Shown one piece after another: positions 1 to 11,200 of a stretch of 64,000 nt of DNA. Within the stretch, counting starts at the first letter, position 1. The number at the start of each line of letters is the position of its first letter. The stretch spans positions 11,898,852 to 11,962,851 of the forward strand of contig CM070508.1 in NCBI GenBank assembly GCA_036346375.1, in the 5' to 3' direction. The DNA comes from Guadua angustifolia (lineage: Eukaryota; Streptophyta; Magnoliopsida; Poales; Poaceae). The notes beneath the pieces are model-generated. The model did no database searches. It saw nothing but the letters and a program-made list of their open reading frames with translations, and was not told where the DNA came from. Both the position numbers and the translations under genes were made by a program.

Positions 1-120
1 TTTACAAAAGGACTAAATCGCAAAAAAAAATTTTGAGCCGAGCCGGCCGACCGGCTCGGCTCAAATCGCTCCAAGGCCGGTGATCTTTCAAAGTTTAGGA
101 AAGGACTTATTCCTTCCTAA
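1..120. repeat. Dispersed repeat copy with a long GC-rich hairpin
   Basis: This stretch is matched by a second copy at about 21754-21870: the same phrase order recurs, with a run of A, the hairpin, then a 'tttaggaaagg' phrase. It contains a near-perfect hairpin with 15-bp arms at 32-46 and 51-65 and a CCGA loop, arms beginning TTTGAGCCGAGCC. No coding sequence is seen. The family is not recognised and the element continues past the left edge of the window. Confidence 0.6.
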
Positions 121-481
121 TTACTCTGTACCTCCATAAGTGAGGCTCACTATCATCCAATTATACCTGAAATTTCATACATTTCGTCCCACTCAATGTG
201 CATATATGTGCGTATATATTTATAAATAGTTGTTGTTTTGGACATAAGTACAATCAAACTTGTGAAACTTTGATTATCAATATATGTTTAATATTTAAAT
301 TAGATACATGAAAATTATATGTATAGATGTGTCTTGAAAAGTACTTTCGCAATATTATAATTTTATTGAGTTTTATAAATATATTAAATTAAAATTAGTT
401 GTCAAAATTGTGTTTTAGAGACCGTATTGATATCCAAAACGACAAATATTTGTGACCGAGGAGAGTATATAGTATAATTAC

Positions 482-687
482 TCTTATATATACATAAAAT
501 CAGAAACGGTTTGAGACAAGAACCGCTTCTAGAACGCAAGATCTAGAAGCGATTTGTGTCTCAAACCGCTTCTGGAAGCTCTCTCCGGACCGTTGCCTAC
601 GAACCACTTCTGGTGCGAATATCACAACGGGTTCGCACCAAACCGCTTCTAATAGACCGGTTGTGATGTCCAGTTCTGTAGTAGTGA
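482..687 (-). mobile_element. CACTA (En/Spm-type) transposon terminus or MITE-size remnant
   Basis: Read on the minus strand, the right edge begins CACTACTACAGAA, which is the CACTA-type terminal inverted repeat. Inside are several copies of an AACCGCTTCT/AGAAGCGG motif in both orientations, as in CACTA subterminal repeats. Positions 508-533 and 542-567 form an imperfect 26-bp inverted repeat with an 8-bp loop. A matching left terminus was not found, so this is one end of an element or a deletion product. No transposase is visible. Confidence 0.6.
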
Positions 688-769
688 ATATTTGCCTCAT
701 AATTTCCCCACTTGAAATTCTTCTGATATGACAAATTGAATTATAATCCATGTGAATTGAATTGAATTT

Positions 770-910
770 TATCAAATTTGAGTTCGAAACTTCCTCTTGT
801 GAAATTGAAATTTCCCAGTTGAAAGTTCAAAAATATGAAATTTCCTGATTTGAAATTTACCGAATTAAAATTTTCCAAGTTGAAAGTTCACGATTTGAAA
901 TTTCCTGATT
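770..910. repeat. Degenerate short repeats of a TGAAATTTCC-like word
   Basis: The word 'gaaatttcc' or 'gaaagttc' recurs every 15-30 bases across this stretch, in phrases such as 'tcctgatttgaa'. It is a low-complexity degenerate array with no gene. Similar GAAACTT-rich arrays occur at 14325-14545 and 16625-16800. The rest of 911-1358 shows nothing supportable. Confidence 0.45.
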
Positions 911-1358
911 TGAACTTTTTGCAAATTGATTCAAAGTCGAGATTGAGGTGAGTTAGAACAACGGCTTCCGCGGTGTGCAACGCTGGAGGGAGGAAGTTTT
1001 GGGGAGGTACAGTAAAGACACATGTCGCCCTACAAGGGGAGGAGCGTGTCATCAACAATTGAACTATGAGGTTGACCGTAAGGTAGAGGCCCTTGGCAGT
1101 TGGCACCAATGATTAAGAGGTGGGCCTTTTTTACGTTGAAAGCGGGACACAAGAAACTCGGGCGGCATGATGGCGTCCAATGTAAAAGGGGTGCGTAAAG
1201 CTATCGGAGCCGGTAACTCCAATTTTCTAAACCTAGTTTGGTGCACGCACTGATGGCTTTTTTTTCTTCTCCCACTGCGCGCAGAGAATTCCATCACAAG
1301 CTTAGTTGGCATTGTGGCATCCTTAGCTTAGCTCTCTCTACGTTCATATGCCGGATAC

Positions 1359-1596
1359 TGTAACACTTTGGTCCAAATTAACTCAAAATTCAGTCTACTG
1401 TAGGATGGATCTACGTATACATAGCACCCCACTTATACTTTCGTCCTCGCTTCGTATAAAAAGGTTAATTCAGATGTGCTATGTTCAAACCTAACAGGCA
1501 TTATATACTATTACAACTCACTTTATATAAGCAATGTAGAACTAATCCCACCACCACTCCACATAGGCCTTCACATTAACGGACCGGGGTATTACA
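1359..1596 (-). repeat. TRIM 3' LTR
   Basis: A 238-bp LTR with TG...CA ends. It is clearly similar along its whole length to the copy at 1803-2040, with scattered substitutions, which suggests an old insertion. Confidence 0.85.
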
Positions 1597-1802
1597 CTCA
1601 CCCCCTTAAGGGTTGACGCACTCGGCAGCACACCATATACACAACAGATATCTAGAGCCACTACTCGATACATGACCGTGCGTCCAGTGCCTGCACATAT
1701 GTCATTGCCATGTGGCCACTCCGGACCCACACGCGCCATGTGCTATATGCCCGCGCTCATATCCTGCAGTCGTGCAGTAAATGTTGATGCTCTGATACCA
1801 TC

Positions 1803-2040
1803 TGTAACATTCTGGCCCAAATTAGCTTAAAGTCTAGCCTATCGTAGGGTGGATCTACGTATGCACAACACCTCACTTACACTTTCGTCCTCGCTTCGTG
1901 TAAAAGAGTTAACTCGGAAGTGCTATGTTTGGATTTAACAGACATTATATACTACTACAACTCACTTTATGTAAATAATATGGGACTAATCTCACCACCG
2001 TTCCACATAGACCTTCACATTAATGGGCAGAGGTATTACA
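1803..2040 (-). repeat. TRIM 5' LTR
   Basis: The second 238-bp LTR. On the minus strand it is followed by the primer binding site at 1789-1800. Confidence 0.85.
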
Positions 2041-2045
2041 GATGC

Positions 2046-4240
2046 AACAAGAAGAGATAGCGAGGTCTTCTTCGGTTCATATTATTTAGAACAATAACAT
2101 AATTTAGGATCTATCAACTCTTCAACAATTTTTTTCTTTTACGAGATTCCATGTATGAGGGTCAGATCCTTCACTGGATGGCTTTGTAAAACCGATCAAA
2201 CTCGCCACTGGCAAGCAAGCAATGGGAATGGAAAATAGGCCTCATCAGTTTCCAGAGGTATTGGGATATTGTTCACTCAATCTCAAGATGCTTTTTTTGC
2301 ACTTGCTATTTTACATGGACTAATTCAATGCTCGTGCTTTGGTACTGAAAAATGTCATATTAACTCAACATGTTGAGGCACTATCATTGAGCTCAATGTA
2401 TGCCATGCCCTTAGGTCCCTTATACCTACCAAGCTTTGCCCTAGCAATGTTCACACATTTATTCGACACTCTCGGCGCCACCACTATGTCCCACATCCCT
2501 CTTCCAATCCGTGTTTGATCTACTCCGCACCCTTAGCCCCACCAACGCGCCCATCCTACAAGGTCGTTATCACATTGGCAACTCCACGAAGACTGAAAGA
2601 GGTAGCTTCACTCAACAAATTAAAATCATAATTTGTTACAAATATGTTAGGAGAGCTAATAAAGAGGAGGGAAGTTGTGTGAGGGGCTTCGGCCCCATCT
2701 TGGCATCCGTTCCTTTAACAAAAGGTGCGAGTGGAGGAGCTGATGAACCACCAACTTCTACGTTAAAGAAAAAAGAAGCAAAGATTGCGTCTACCTTGTA
2801 AATATCTATTATGCACTTATACTTTAGTTAGACTGAAAATGGTCTGGTGACCTCCACAAAGGTAAATTTATAAAATCTATCAAACACCAACATAAGTGCA
2901 TATGGCAATTAAATAAAAAAAAGAAACATTACACACATAGAACTTACAAACATTCAAGTTTGTTTCCGCTATGAGAAATCCATGTTGGTAAGAAAACAAA
3001 AATAATTACATATTTCAACAGCAGAGCTTACCATGTCCTCTTTGATCCGACCTTGTATGGCTAGGTCGATGCACACCACAATCACAAAGGACACAACCAA
3101 ATATTAATTTTTTTCCATAGTTCTTCCTAATTTTCTGGAACACTCTTAAATTTTATGTGAACTTTCTTTTTTATCATGTTTTCTTTCTCTCCTCGTTTCT
3201 CCCATTAATACGGCGGCCCCCAGCCACCAGCCTCAATTCCCACTCATTTTCTCTCCATCTCCTACATCTCTCTATCACTTGGCTCCTATTTCTTCTTCCT
3301 GACACTCCCTCTCTTTCCATTGTTGATAGTATCCTACAACAACAAATCAAACAAAATATTATGAGCAATATCATTTTAATACGTAATAAACAATATCATA
3401 ATGAGAAATTGAAGAAAAACTGTGGTGCCGTGAGGTTGGCCTCACCGTTGACCCCCCCCCAACAAAAACAAAAGATACCAATATGTCAAATTGGGTGACA
3501 ATAATGCATCGGCGTGGGAATCTCCTTACGTTTGGCGATACCAATGTGCATGTGGGATTCCATCTTCTGCTCTATTGTATAGCAACTGCATAGCTGTCTC
3601 ACCACCTAGTTGGCTCAGTCAACCAACATGTCATTGCTGCCTCGTGCTAGGGTTTTGGTGGAGAGGAAAGGACAAGCAAGGAGGAAGAGGAGGGTAGAAC
3701 TCGAGAAGGGCAACACATTAGCGCCCCATCTAGTAGGTACCGTACCCATGCGCATGTTGCCCCACCTCTACTCTCGCTGACATGCACCTAGACCCATACC
3801 ACAGTCCTTGACGCCACCTGCTGCTCCCCACCTCACCCTTGTTGAACTAGCCATGGAGTGCTTAGAGCTAGGGGGCTCCATGCGAGCAATCCAAGATGAG
3901 GATAGGGACCGGGGCTAGGGGTTTCTATCATGGTGGCGTCCGTGATGCAGATGGGGAGACAACACGATTGATGGTTGGTGTGCTTTGGAGATGATGAGAG
4001 AAGGCGAGAGATGGGTAAAGGGAGGTGGGTGATTGACCAAAGGTGTCTGGGGAGGTGGATTTGCATGTGCCTCGATTGGGAGGGGAGGGGAGGGAGGTGT
4101 GAGACGGGATCGAGGATTTGATGTGGAGGGGGGCTCTGGGATCGAATGGACCCTCGCTGATAGGTGTAGGATCAAGGATAACTGACTGGAGGTGGTGAAT
4201 ATGAGTTTTTTAAAATTCTTTGGCTCTAATTGCAATAAAT
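2046..4240. other. Intergenic stretch with no supportable gene
   Basis: Short open frames exist, the longest at 3157-3498 (+) and 3915-4235 (-), but none shows a recognisable domain, splice structure or consistent codon bias. A C-homopolymer lies near 3454. The 3' part (3700-4240) is GC-richer and may be old gene or transposon debris; I cannot name it. Confidence 0.5.
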
Positions 4241-4244
4241 AAAT

Positions 4245-5290
4245 AATTTAAGTAAGGATTACAATTTTGACAATTAAAGCCTAAATACTCTAGGCTTCTC
4301 TAAGTGCACCGACAACTTAAAACTAAGCAAGAATACAATTCTAGGTACAAGATCAATACTCTAAATTTGTTAGGAATGTAAATTGCACAAATGAATTAAA
4401 AAAATAAACCATAAGAGAGAATGATATGAAATTTATCCCATGATCTCGGAGACTTGCCGGTCTCTCCTAATCTATGTTGAGATAGCTTGATGAACTTCAA
4501 GCCAGCTCTTTTTCACAATCGAGCCTCCCTCGATCACTTGGTAGTTCTTCCCTGCTCTGGGTAAGCAAACTCCGGCCTTCACAAGCTTGTCGGGGCTTCT
4601 CACAACCTTTATTGAGAAACTCACCATACACAACGCCTCCGAGACATTTAGGAGGTGGCAAATTCCAAGAGAAATAAACTTTAACGATCGCTTGAAGTTT
4701 ATCAAGTATCTAAATAGTTCAAACGAATGCACACACTTGATTTTCACTCACCTACTCTCAAATTGAAAATTAAATACTCTAGAGTAGAAGAAAAACTAGC
4801 AAGAGCTCATGAATGTGCAATAAGTGTCTAAGTATTGTCCTTTGCTGCAGGTGGGGCTGTATTTATAGTCTCCAACAAAAATTCTAACCGTTGTTACTAA
4901 ACCCTTGAAAAATTCAGAAAAGTCGGCACTACCACCCATGTAGGGCCGGTAGTGCCGGCCTTAGATCTAATGGTTGACTGTAGCATTAAATACTGAGACT
5001 GACTAGCCGTTGCTATATTGACCTGGCACTACCGCCCATGTGAGGCTTGTAGCGCCGACAAAGCAGCAGTACTGCACCTATGAGGGCGGTAGTGTAGGCC
5101 TGGCTAGACAGGAAAAGAACTCATTCTATTAAAAAGTTACCGACCATATGGGCCGGTAGTGCTGCTCCTCTGGTAGTATCATACCTATGTAGTCGGTAGT
5201 GCTGGCCTCATAGGAGCAGATATGACAATCTACCTGGCTTGAGCTCTCCTGAGTCCTGATGTAGAATCGTGTCAGTTATCTTGCGATGGT
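4245..5290 (-). repeat. Reversed, diverged copia LTR fragment
   Basis: Read on the minus strand this matches the second half of the copia LTR at 34926-38104. The 'ttgacaattaa' stretch near 4270 matches 37955-37970. The 'cggagacttgcc' stretch near 4450 matches 37750-37775. A TATA box (CTATAAATA, reverse of 4860-4868) and the AACGG-TAG phrase just upstream of it match 37255-37288. Upstream of this TATA box lies an array of GGCACTACC/GGTAGTGCC inverted motifs at 4922-5215. No primer binding site or partner LTR was found, so it is a truncated or solo LTR. Confidence 0.7.
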
Positions 5291-7290
5291 TTTAATGAGG
5301 AATGCATACTACATAATGTTTCATTAGAGGAACCTACTTGTTTAATATTTGTTGGAACAGGCGTCTGAACATTTGGACCAGAGCCAACATATGTAGAATC
5401 ATTCGCTTTCTATAGGAATGTTTAGGTGCAGCCAAAATCGGCTTTGACGAGTCACGACACTACAATGTAAAGTCTAGCGTTGGTCTCGGCATCTTAGGAG
5501 GGCATGGTTGTGTTTTGTGATTCCAACCCATCATTAATCATACATGTAACGAGACTTGTAGCAGGTACGTATAACATATCGACATGCAGACAGCTTGAAC
5601 TGATAGAGACTATGGATGTAGAAATGACAACAAAATTGTTCAGATTTTCACATTTAAGATGCATTGTTTTGAAGATGAAAAAAAAGAATATTCGAAGGAT
5701 TTCTCCTGTCTTACTCTCAGCAAGCACTTTGAAATGACAAATAAGCACATAAAATAAAAGCAACAGATAGATATAGGTCTGAAATTTCAAAAAAGGAATA
5801 AGTGCCTCTTTCATGGTTAGGCGAGACCAAGGATCAATAGAGTTTGGTTTACGATTTGACAAATCCTGGCAGCGGATAGGCATTGAAAATCCAGACTGAA
5901 ACTGTGCATTTAGAGACATATGGACATGACAAAGTGTTTATCTAGAAACCTGGAATGTAATTTAGGCACAACAAGACATTTTTCAGCTTTTATGGCTAGA
6001 AGGCAAATATTTTTGATATAGAACAAAGATGAAATCTTTAGAAGCCAACCAATTGTTCAATTTTAGGGTCTTCTTTGGAATGCAAGAATTTCACAAGAAA
6101 ATTGTAGAAATTCGCAGTGAACAATTCAATTCTCACAGGAGTTGGGAGGAATTACCGTGTTTCAAATGGAGCCATATGTTGCCTTTTTCTCTTAGCTAAA
6201 ATCCGTGATTCGAATCTACTCATTGTGTAACAATGGCATAATCCTAGTTCCTTACATGGATAGGTCTTTTATACCTTACATAACAACCATACAATATAGC
6301 GATATTAATACAGTGAAGACATCCAAACGAGTCGTTTTTTTCAGACGCCTCGCTCCACTCGGATGATGCACTCAAAAATAATCTGACACCACTTATCTCT
6401 CTCCACTGCAACTCTTATCCATTACACTTCTCTACCACATCTTGTCTCCAACCACCTGCATAGCTCCCACTCCCCCTTCCACTCTAGTGGCTCGTCAGTG
6501 ACCGGAGTTCATTATCCAGAGCCCACCACTTAAGCCACACTACTCCTTCCCCTCAACCTCCCTCTGTCTCTCTCCCTGTTGGCCTTCAGCGAGATTGATC
6601 AAAGCTCCTCCTATGTGATGGTGTTTGAGACCACCTAAGCTCCATGGCCGAGCAGCAAAGCCTCTTTGAGCTAAGTAGGGATCTAGTGATGTGGGTCGAT
6701 CTCACACTAATCAGATCCGAACTCACCAGTAAAGGGGAGGCGAGCGAAGGATGGTGCAGTCTCTATAGCAAGGTGACCTAGAATCAACCCCGCCAAATCT
6801 AGGCCTACTAACGACAAGACGATGGTGTTACCCATCTACGACTTGTTTTTCAATTATGGCGTCGGAATTGTTGCAATTGATAAGTCGAGTTGTTGCAACA
6901 TCTTGCTACAAATATTATAGGTGTTTCAATGTCTTTTCATTTTTGTTGCAGCAATGTTATTTTTATTGGGACAGTTTAATATTAGTTTTACTTTTGTTGT
7001 GGATGTTGAACCAATTCTGTTCACAAGAATATTTTTTTGCGGTGGGTTTATTACTTTGTTGCAACATCTTTATTTGCCATAGGTTGGTGAAACCAGATGA
7101 GATTATGTTGCACACTCTAATGATTATTATTGCAATTACTATGATTTTTTGTGTGGTTCCACGAGAGTATGTTACGGTGCTATAATACACTATATATATT
7201 TTTGCACCAAATAGGAATTTATTACAAACTTACTAAATAATATTGCGTCTCGTTGAATTTTGTCGCGCCATATTGGATGACCTACATCTC
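5291..7290. other. Intergenic stretch, no supportable gene
   Basis: The largest open frame is on the minus strand at 5494-5919 (141 codons). It shows no domain I recognise, and a hydrophobic middle part could arise by chance from AT-rich DNA. 6060-6310 has phrases typical of degraded MITEs ('tttggaatgcaagaattt'). 6850-7190 is AT-rich. Nothing firmer can be claimed. Confidence 0.5.
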
Positions 7291-7293
7291 TAA

Positions 7294-7871
7294 GAGCATC
7301 TCCAGCAGAGCCCCTAAACCAGCCTCTAAACCTTAAAATAGGGACTTTAGTAAAAAATACAGATCCAGTAAGGCCCCTAATCCAGTCCCTAAAATTAGGA
7401 GGCTCCTAAATTTGCCTCCTCAGCCCCAATTCCCAGGGAGCCCCTAAATCTTAAAATAGGGAGTTAAGTGAAGGATGGCTTGCATTAGTTTGTCAAAATT
7501 GAACGTGTCTTTCTTTGGATGAGTTATCATTGCATCTGATCTCTTGGTGAAAATTTTGAAAATTTTAAATTTAAATTTTAAATATCATGTTTTGAAAATT
7601 TTAAATTTAAATTTTAAATTTCATGTTTTTAAATTGTAAATTTTAATATGCTTATGTTTTATGTATTACAAATATTTTTGATTGAATTTTAGTGGTGTTA
7701 AATGAAGATTATACATAGTGGATATGTCAAAATAGGAGAAAAAGTAAAATAGAGGCTGAGATTTAGAGGATGTTGCTGGACTTATGCTCTAAAAACAGAG
7801 CCCAAAAAATAAAGAGAGTCCCTAAATTCAAAATAAAGACTCTATTTTAGGGGCTTTTACTGGAGATGCTC
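7294..7871. mobile_element. Tourist-like MITE (PIF/Harbinger type)
   Basis: The terminal inverted repeats start GAGCATCTCCAG at both ends (left 7294, right end 7871 on the opposite strand) and continue into related GCCCCTAAA stretches. The flanking TAA trinucleotides at 7291-7293 and 7872-7874 fit the 3-bp TWA target duplication of PIF/Harbinger elements. The AT-rich interior has a short tandem duplication of 'ttttgaaaattttaaattta' near 7550-7620. There is no ORF. It lies about 350 bp upstream of the CDPK start codon. Confidence 0.8.
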
Positions 7872-8089
7872 TAACAAAATCCGAAGGCAGTCAAACTCGC
7901 AGACGAGTACGGGCCCACCCACCAATCTCCTCGCAAAGATTCACGCCCCACACGTCGGGCCCACACGCCTGTGACACGTGGGAATGTTTCCCCACCCTTG
8001 TCGCCCCCACGCCCCGGCGCTACGCGTCCCCTAAAACCCATCCCCCACGCCTCTTCCATACCGTACACTTACACCCAACACAGGTCTCG

Positions 8090-8217
8090 TAGTCGTCTCG
8101 TCTCTACTCTCTCTAGCCCCCTCCTCCCTCTCCTCCTCGCTCCCCCCAAGATCCCCACTCGCACAGTGCCCAATGCCGCACAAACCCTAGTGCCCCCACC
8201 CCTGATCTCGCGCGGCC
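8090..8217 (+). promoter_or_regulatory. Pyrimidine-rich 5' leader of the CDPK gene
   Basis: A CT-rich tract (runs of ctctct and cccctcctcc at about 8100-8150) lies directly upstream of the start codon, resembling the Y-patch and 5'UTR composition common in grass genes. No clear TATA box was identified. The transcription start cannot be fixed from sequence alone. Confidence 0.35.
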
Positions 8218-11200
8218 ATGGGCAACTGCTGCCGCTCGCCGGCCGCCGCGGCGAGGGAGGACGTCAAGTCCTCGTACTTCCCCGCCTCCGCCGGGAAGAA
8301 GAAGCCCCACCAGGCGCGGAACGGCGGTGGCGCGGGAGAGGGGAGGCGGCGGCGGCGGGGGGGAGAAGAAGCGGCTGTCGGTTCTCGGGGAGGAGCAGTG
8401 CGAGGTGGGTGGCGGGATCGAGGAGAAGTACGCGCTGGACCGGGAGCTGGGGCGCGGCGAGTTCGGGGTGACGTACCTGTGCATGGATCGGGGCACGCGG
8501 GAGCTGCTTGCGTGCAAGTCGATCTCGAAGCGGAAGCTGAGGACGCCGGTGGACGTGGAGGACGTGCGGCGGGAGGTGGCCATCATGCGGCACCTGCCCA
8601 AGAGCCCCAGCATAGTGTCGCTGCGGGAGGCGTGCGAGGACGACGGCGCCGTGCACCTCGTCATGGAGCTCTGCGAGGGCGGGGAACTATTCGACCGCAT
8701 CGTGGCGCGGGGGCACTACACGGAGCGCGCGGCCGCCGCGGTCACGCGCACCATCGTCGAGGTCGTGCAGCTCTGCCACCGCCACGGCGTGATCCACCGC
8801 GACCTCAAGCCCGAGAATTTCCTCTTCGCCAACAAGAAGGAGAACTCCCCGCTCAAGGCCATCGACTTCGGCCTCTCCATCTTCTTCAAGCCCGGTGAGC
8901 TCCCGGCGCCGAGATCCATCCGTGATTTGCAGGAACTGCTTGCCGCACTATTGTTTTTTGTTTTTTGTTTGGGGGTTCTCGCAGGATCCGTGGGTTGGTG
9001 GCCATTTTTGGGTGGAATTCTCTCGGCAGTGGCCGTTGCTGTAGCTGAGTGCTATTTCCATGCTTTCGTAATCTGACGAGATTCGGTGGTTCTCTTTTGG
9101 TAGGACTTCTTTAGATGTAATTTTTGGAACAAATTGGTGTTATTAGACATGACAGTACTTAGTAATTCAATCTCTCGAATCTCTGCAGATACCTCGTGCT
9201 CTTGCTTCTGCAGGGAGTCTTGAATCTCTTGATAGTTAGCTGTGTAGCTGATTGTGCTGCGAGTTGAGATATTGGAATCTTAGGAGCTAGTTTGACTCGT
9301 TGGATCGTGGGTGACTGCTACTTTTAGGATTTGGAAATTATTAGTGGAAGCAGACGTCAGTCACGTCACATAGCTGTTGCCAAATATCGTGTCTTGGTGG
9401 TGTTGCCCTTTTACCGAGTCTCAGTTATTTTGGGAAATAAGATTCAACACAACAATTATTGAGCATTAGGTCATTCCATGTATGATTCAACATTCAAGCA
9501 ACTGTTATTAGACTTAGGCGGTATTTATAAGCAGCTCATTAGGCAGCAATGGCCTTGGTTTATAAGCAGCCATAACAATCAAGAAGGATATGCCACAGGA
9601 GACTTTAAGCAATGCTGACACCAGTTTCGCACAGTTGTGTTCCTTTACGTTACTTTTCTCAATAGGCACAATTCATCCGTTTCAATTCCTTTCCTCTTGT
9701 TCTCCTGTTGAAATTTAATAAATCCTGAACTACTTGAACGACAAATGTCCAGTGGATCTGTGTTCACTTCTATGCCATATTTCTCTTCTTGTTATTCATC
9801 ATTTCCATTACACAGCACGAACCTAGTTCTCTTATGGCTATTTCACCCTTGCTCTTGTATCATGTGACTTTCATGCTATCAATACAGGCACATAGTTTAC
9901 CTTGACATACTGATTTTGCTTGCTTGGTAGGTTAGTTTCTTTTCATCACAAAGAAGTGGTTGCCCAGAAATTGTTATGTGTGGAACAACCAAATAATTTT
10001 AAATTGTGGACTTGCCAACTTGCCATAGGTTGATGCAATTAACATATTTCACAAAAATGTAGTATTTTTCAGATTTTGTTGATTTATTCACTGTTGATTA
10101 TAGGCATCACAAATGCTTTTATGTGACATCTGTATCTTCTATAGGATTGAACACAGGTGTAGCTTGCAGCAATGTATTTGTAGGTAGAATGGAATAGACC
10201 AGCCCTCTAAAATCTCAATATGTAACATATGTTTTTCTCATACAATTATGTTGTATAATGCCTTCGCCTACAAATTTGAATTTACTCCCATTTTGGTACA
10301 GTGCATTATTTGAGTCATTTGAAATTTAGATGGCTTGATGGTATACTTAGCTTTCTGTCACATGCCTTTAATTTTTACATGTGAAATGTCTGTATTATAT
10401 ATATTTAAATATGTATTGTACATAATCTGATGGCTCTGTGATTTCTTTAGGCGAAAAGTTTTCTGAAATTGTGGGAAGTCCCTACTACATGGCTCCTGAA
10501 GTGCTGAAGAGAAACTATGGACCTGAAATAGACATATGGAGTGCTGGTGTCATCTTGTATATCTTGTTATGCGGTGTTCCTCCATTTTGGGCTGGTACTG
10601 CCTTTTCCTTTGTGAGAACCTTCTGTCCTTTAGCTTTGCTCTTGTGCAAACGGTCTTACCAGGCAATATTCCAGAGACTGAACAAGGAGTGGCACAAGCT
10701 ATCCTTCGTGGAAATATAGATTTTAAGCGAGAACCCTGGCCCAATGTTTCTGATAATGCTAAAGATCTAGTTCGGCAGATGCTTCAGCCTGATCCGAAAC
10801 TCAGGCTAACAGCAAAGCAAGTTATTGGTAAGCTGTACATAGTGCTTTTAAAGCTGACACAGTTTTATGCTACTTTCAATATTCTCAAGTGAACAGAATA
10901 TCACCCATAGTAGTTCTTACGTAGGGTTTCTAAAGCCGGCACAGTGTTATGCTGCTTTCTTTTCCATTTATGAAATTCTGCATTGTATGATCTGATAGCT
11001 TGAGGATCACCGGAACAGTCTGCCTTGTTTTGATTGGTTTTCCATTTACATAAGCACCTATCAACCATGTCCGAAGTCAGTTGCCATCTGTTAGCTAAGT
11101 ATATTATGCAGTTTGTTTTGTCTATGTGGTGAATCTGTTGTCACTTTTGATCAAATCAATTAAAGGAGTCACCATGTAGTAAAAGTTATGTTGGATCCAA

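Larger units (their letters stand above)
1359..2040 (-). mobile_element. TRIM: miniature LTR retrotransposon, complete
   Basis: Two direct repeats of exactly 238 bp (1359-1596 and 1803-2040) both start TGTAACA and end TTACA, the expected TG...CA ends. The 206-bp interior holds the reverse complement of a tRNA-iMet primer binding site at 1789-1800 (GCTCTGATACCA). That places the 5' LTR on the right and the element on the minus strand. A pyrimidine-rich stretch at 1597-1608 is the polypurine tract on that strand. Flanks GATAC (1354-1358) and GATGC (2041-2045) are a 5-bp target duplication with one mismatch. There is no coding capacity, as is usual for TRIMs. Confidence 0.85.

Noticed and set aside
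2511..2801. 96-codon + strand frame with a Lys-rich end
   Set aside because: Resembles no family I can name and has no supporting splice or promoter context.
5494..5919. 141-codon minus-strand frame
   Set aside because: No domain, no splice context, and a low-complexity hydrophobic middle; not enough to call a gene.
8113..8700. Long minus-strand frames over CDPK exon 1
   Set aside because: Shadow frames of the GC-rich coding exon.
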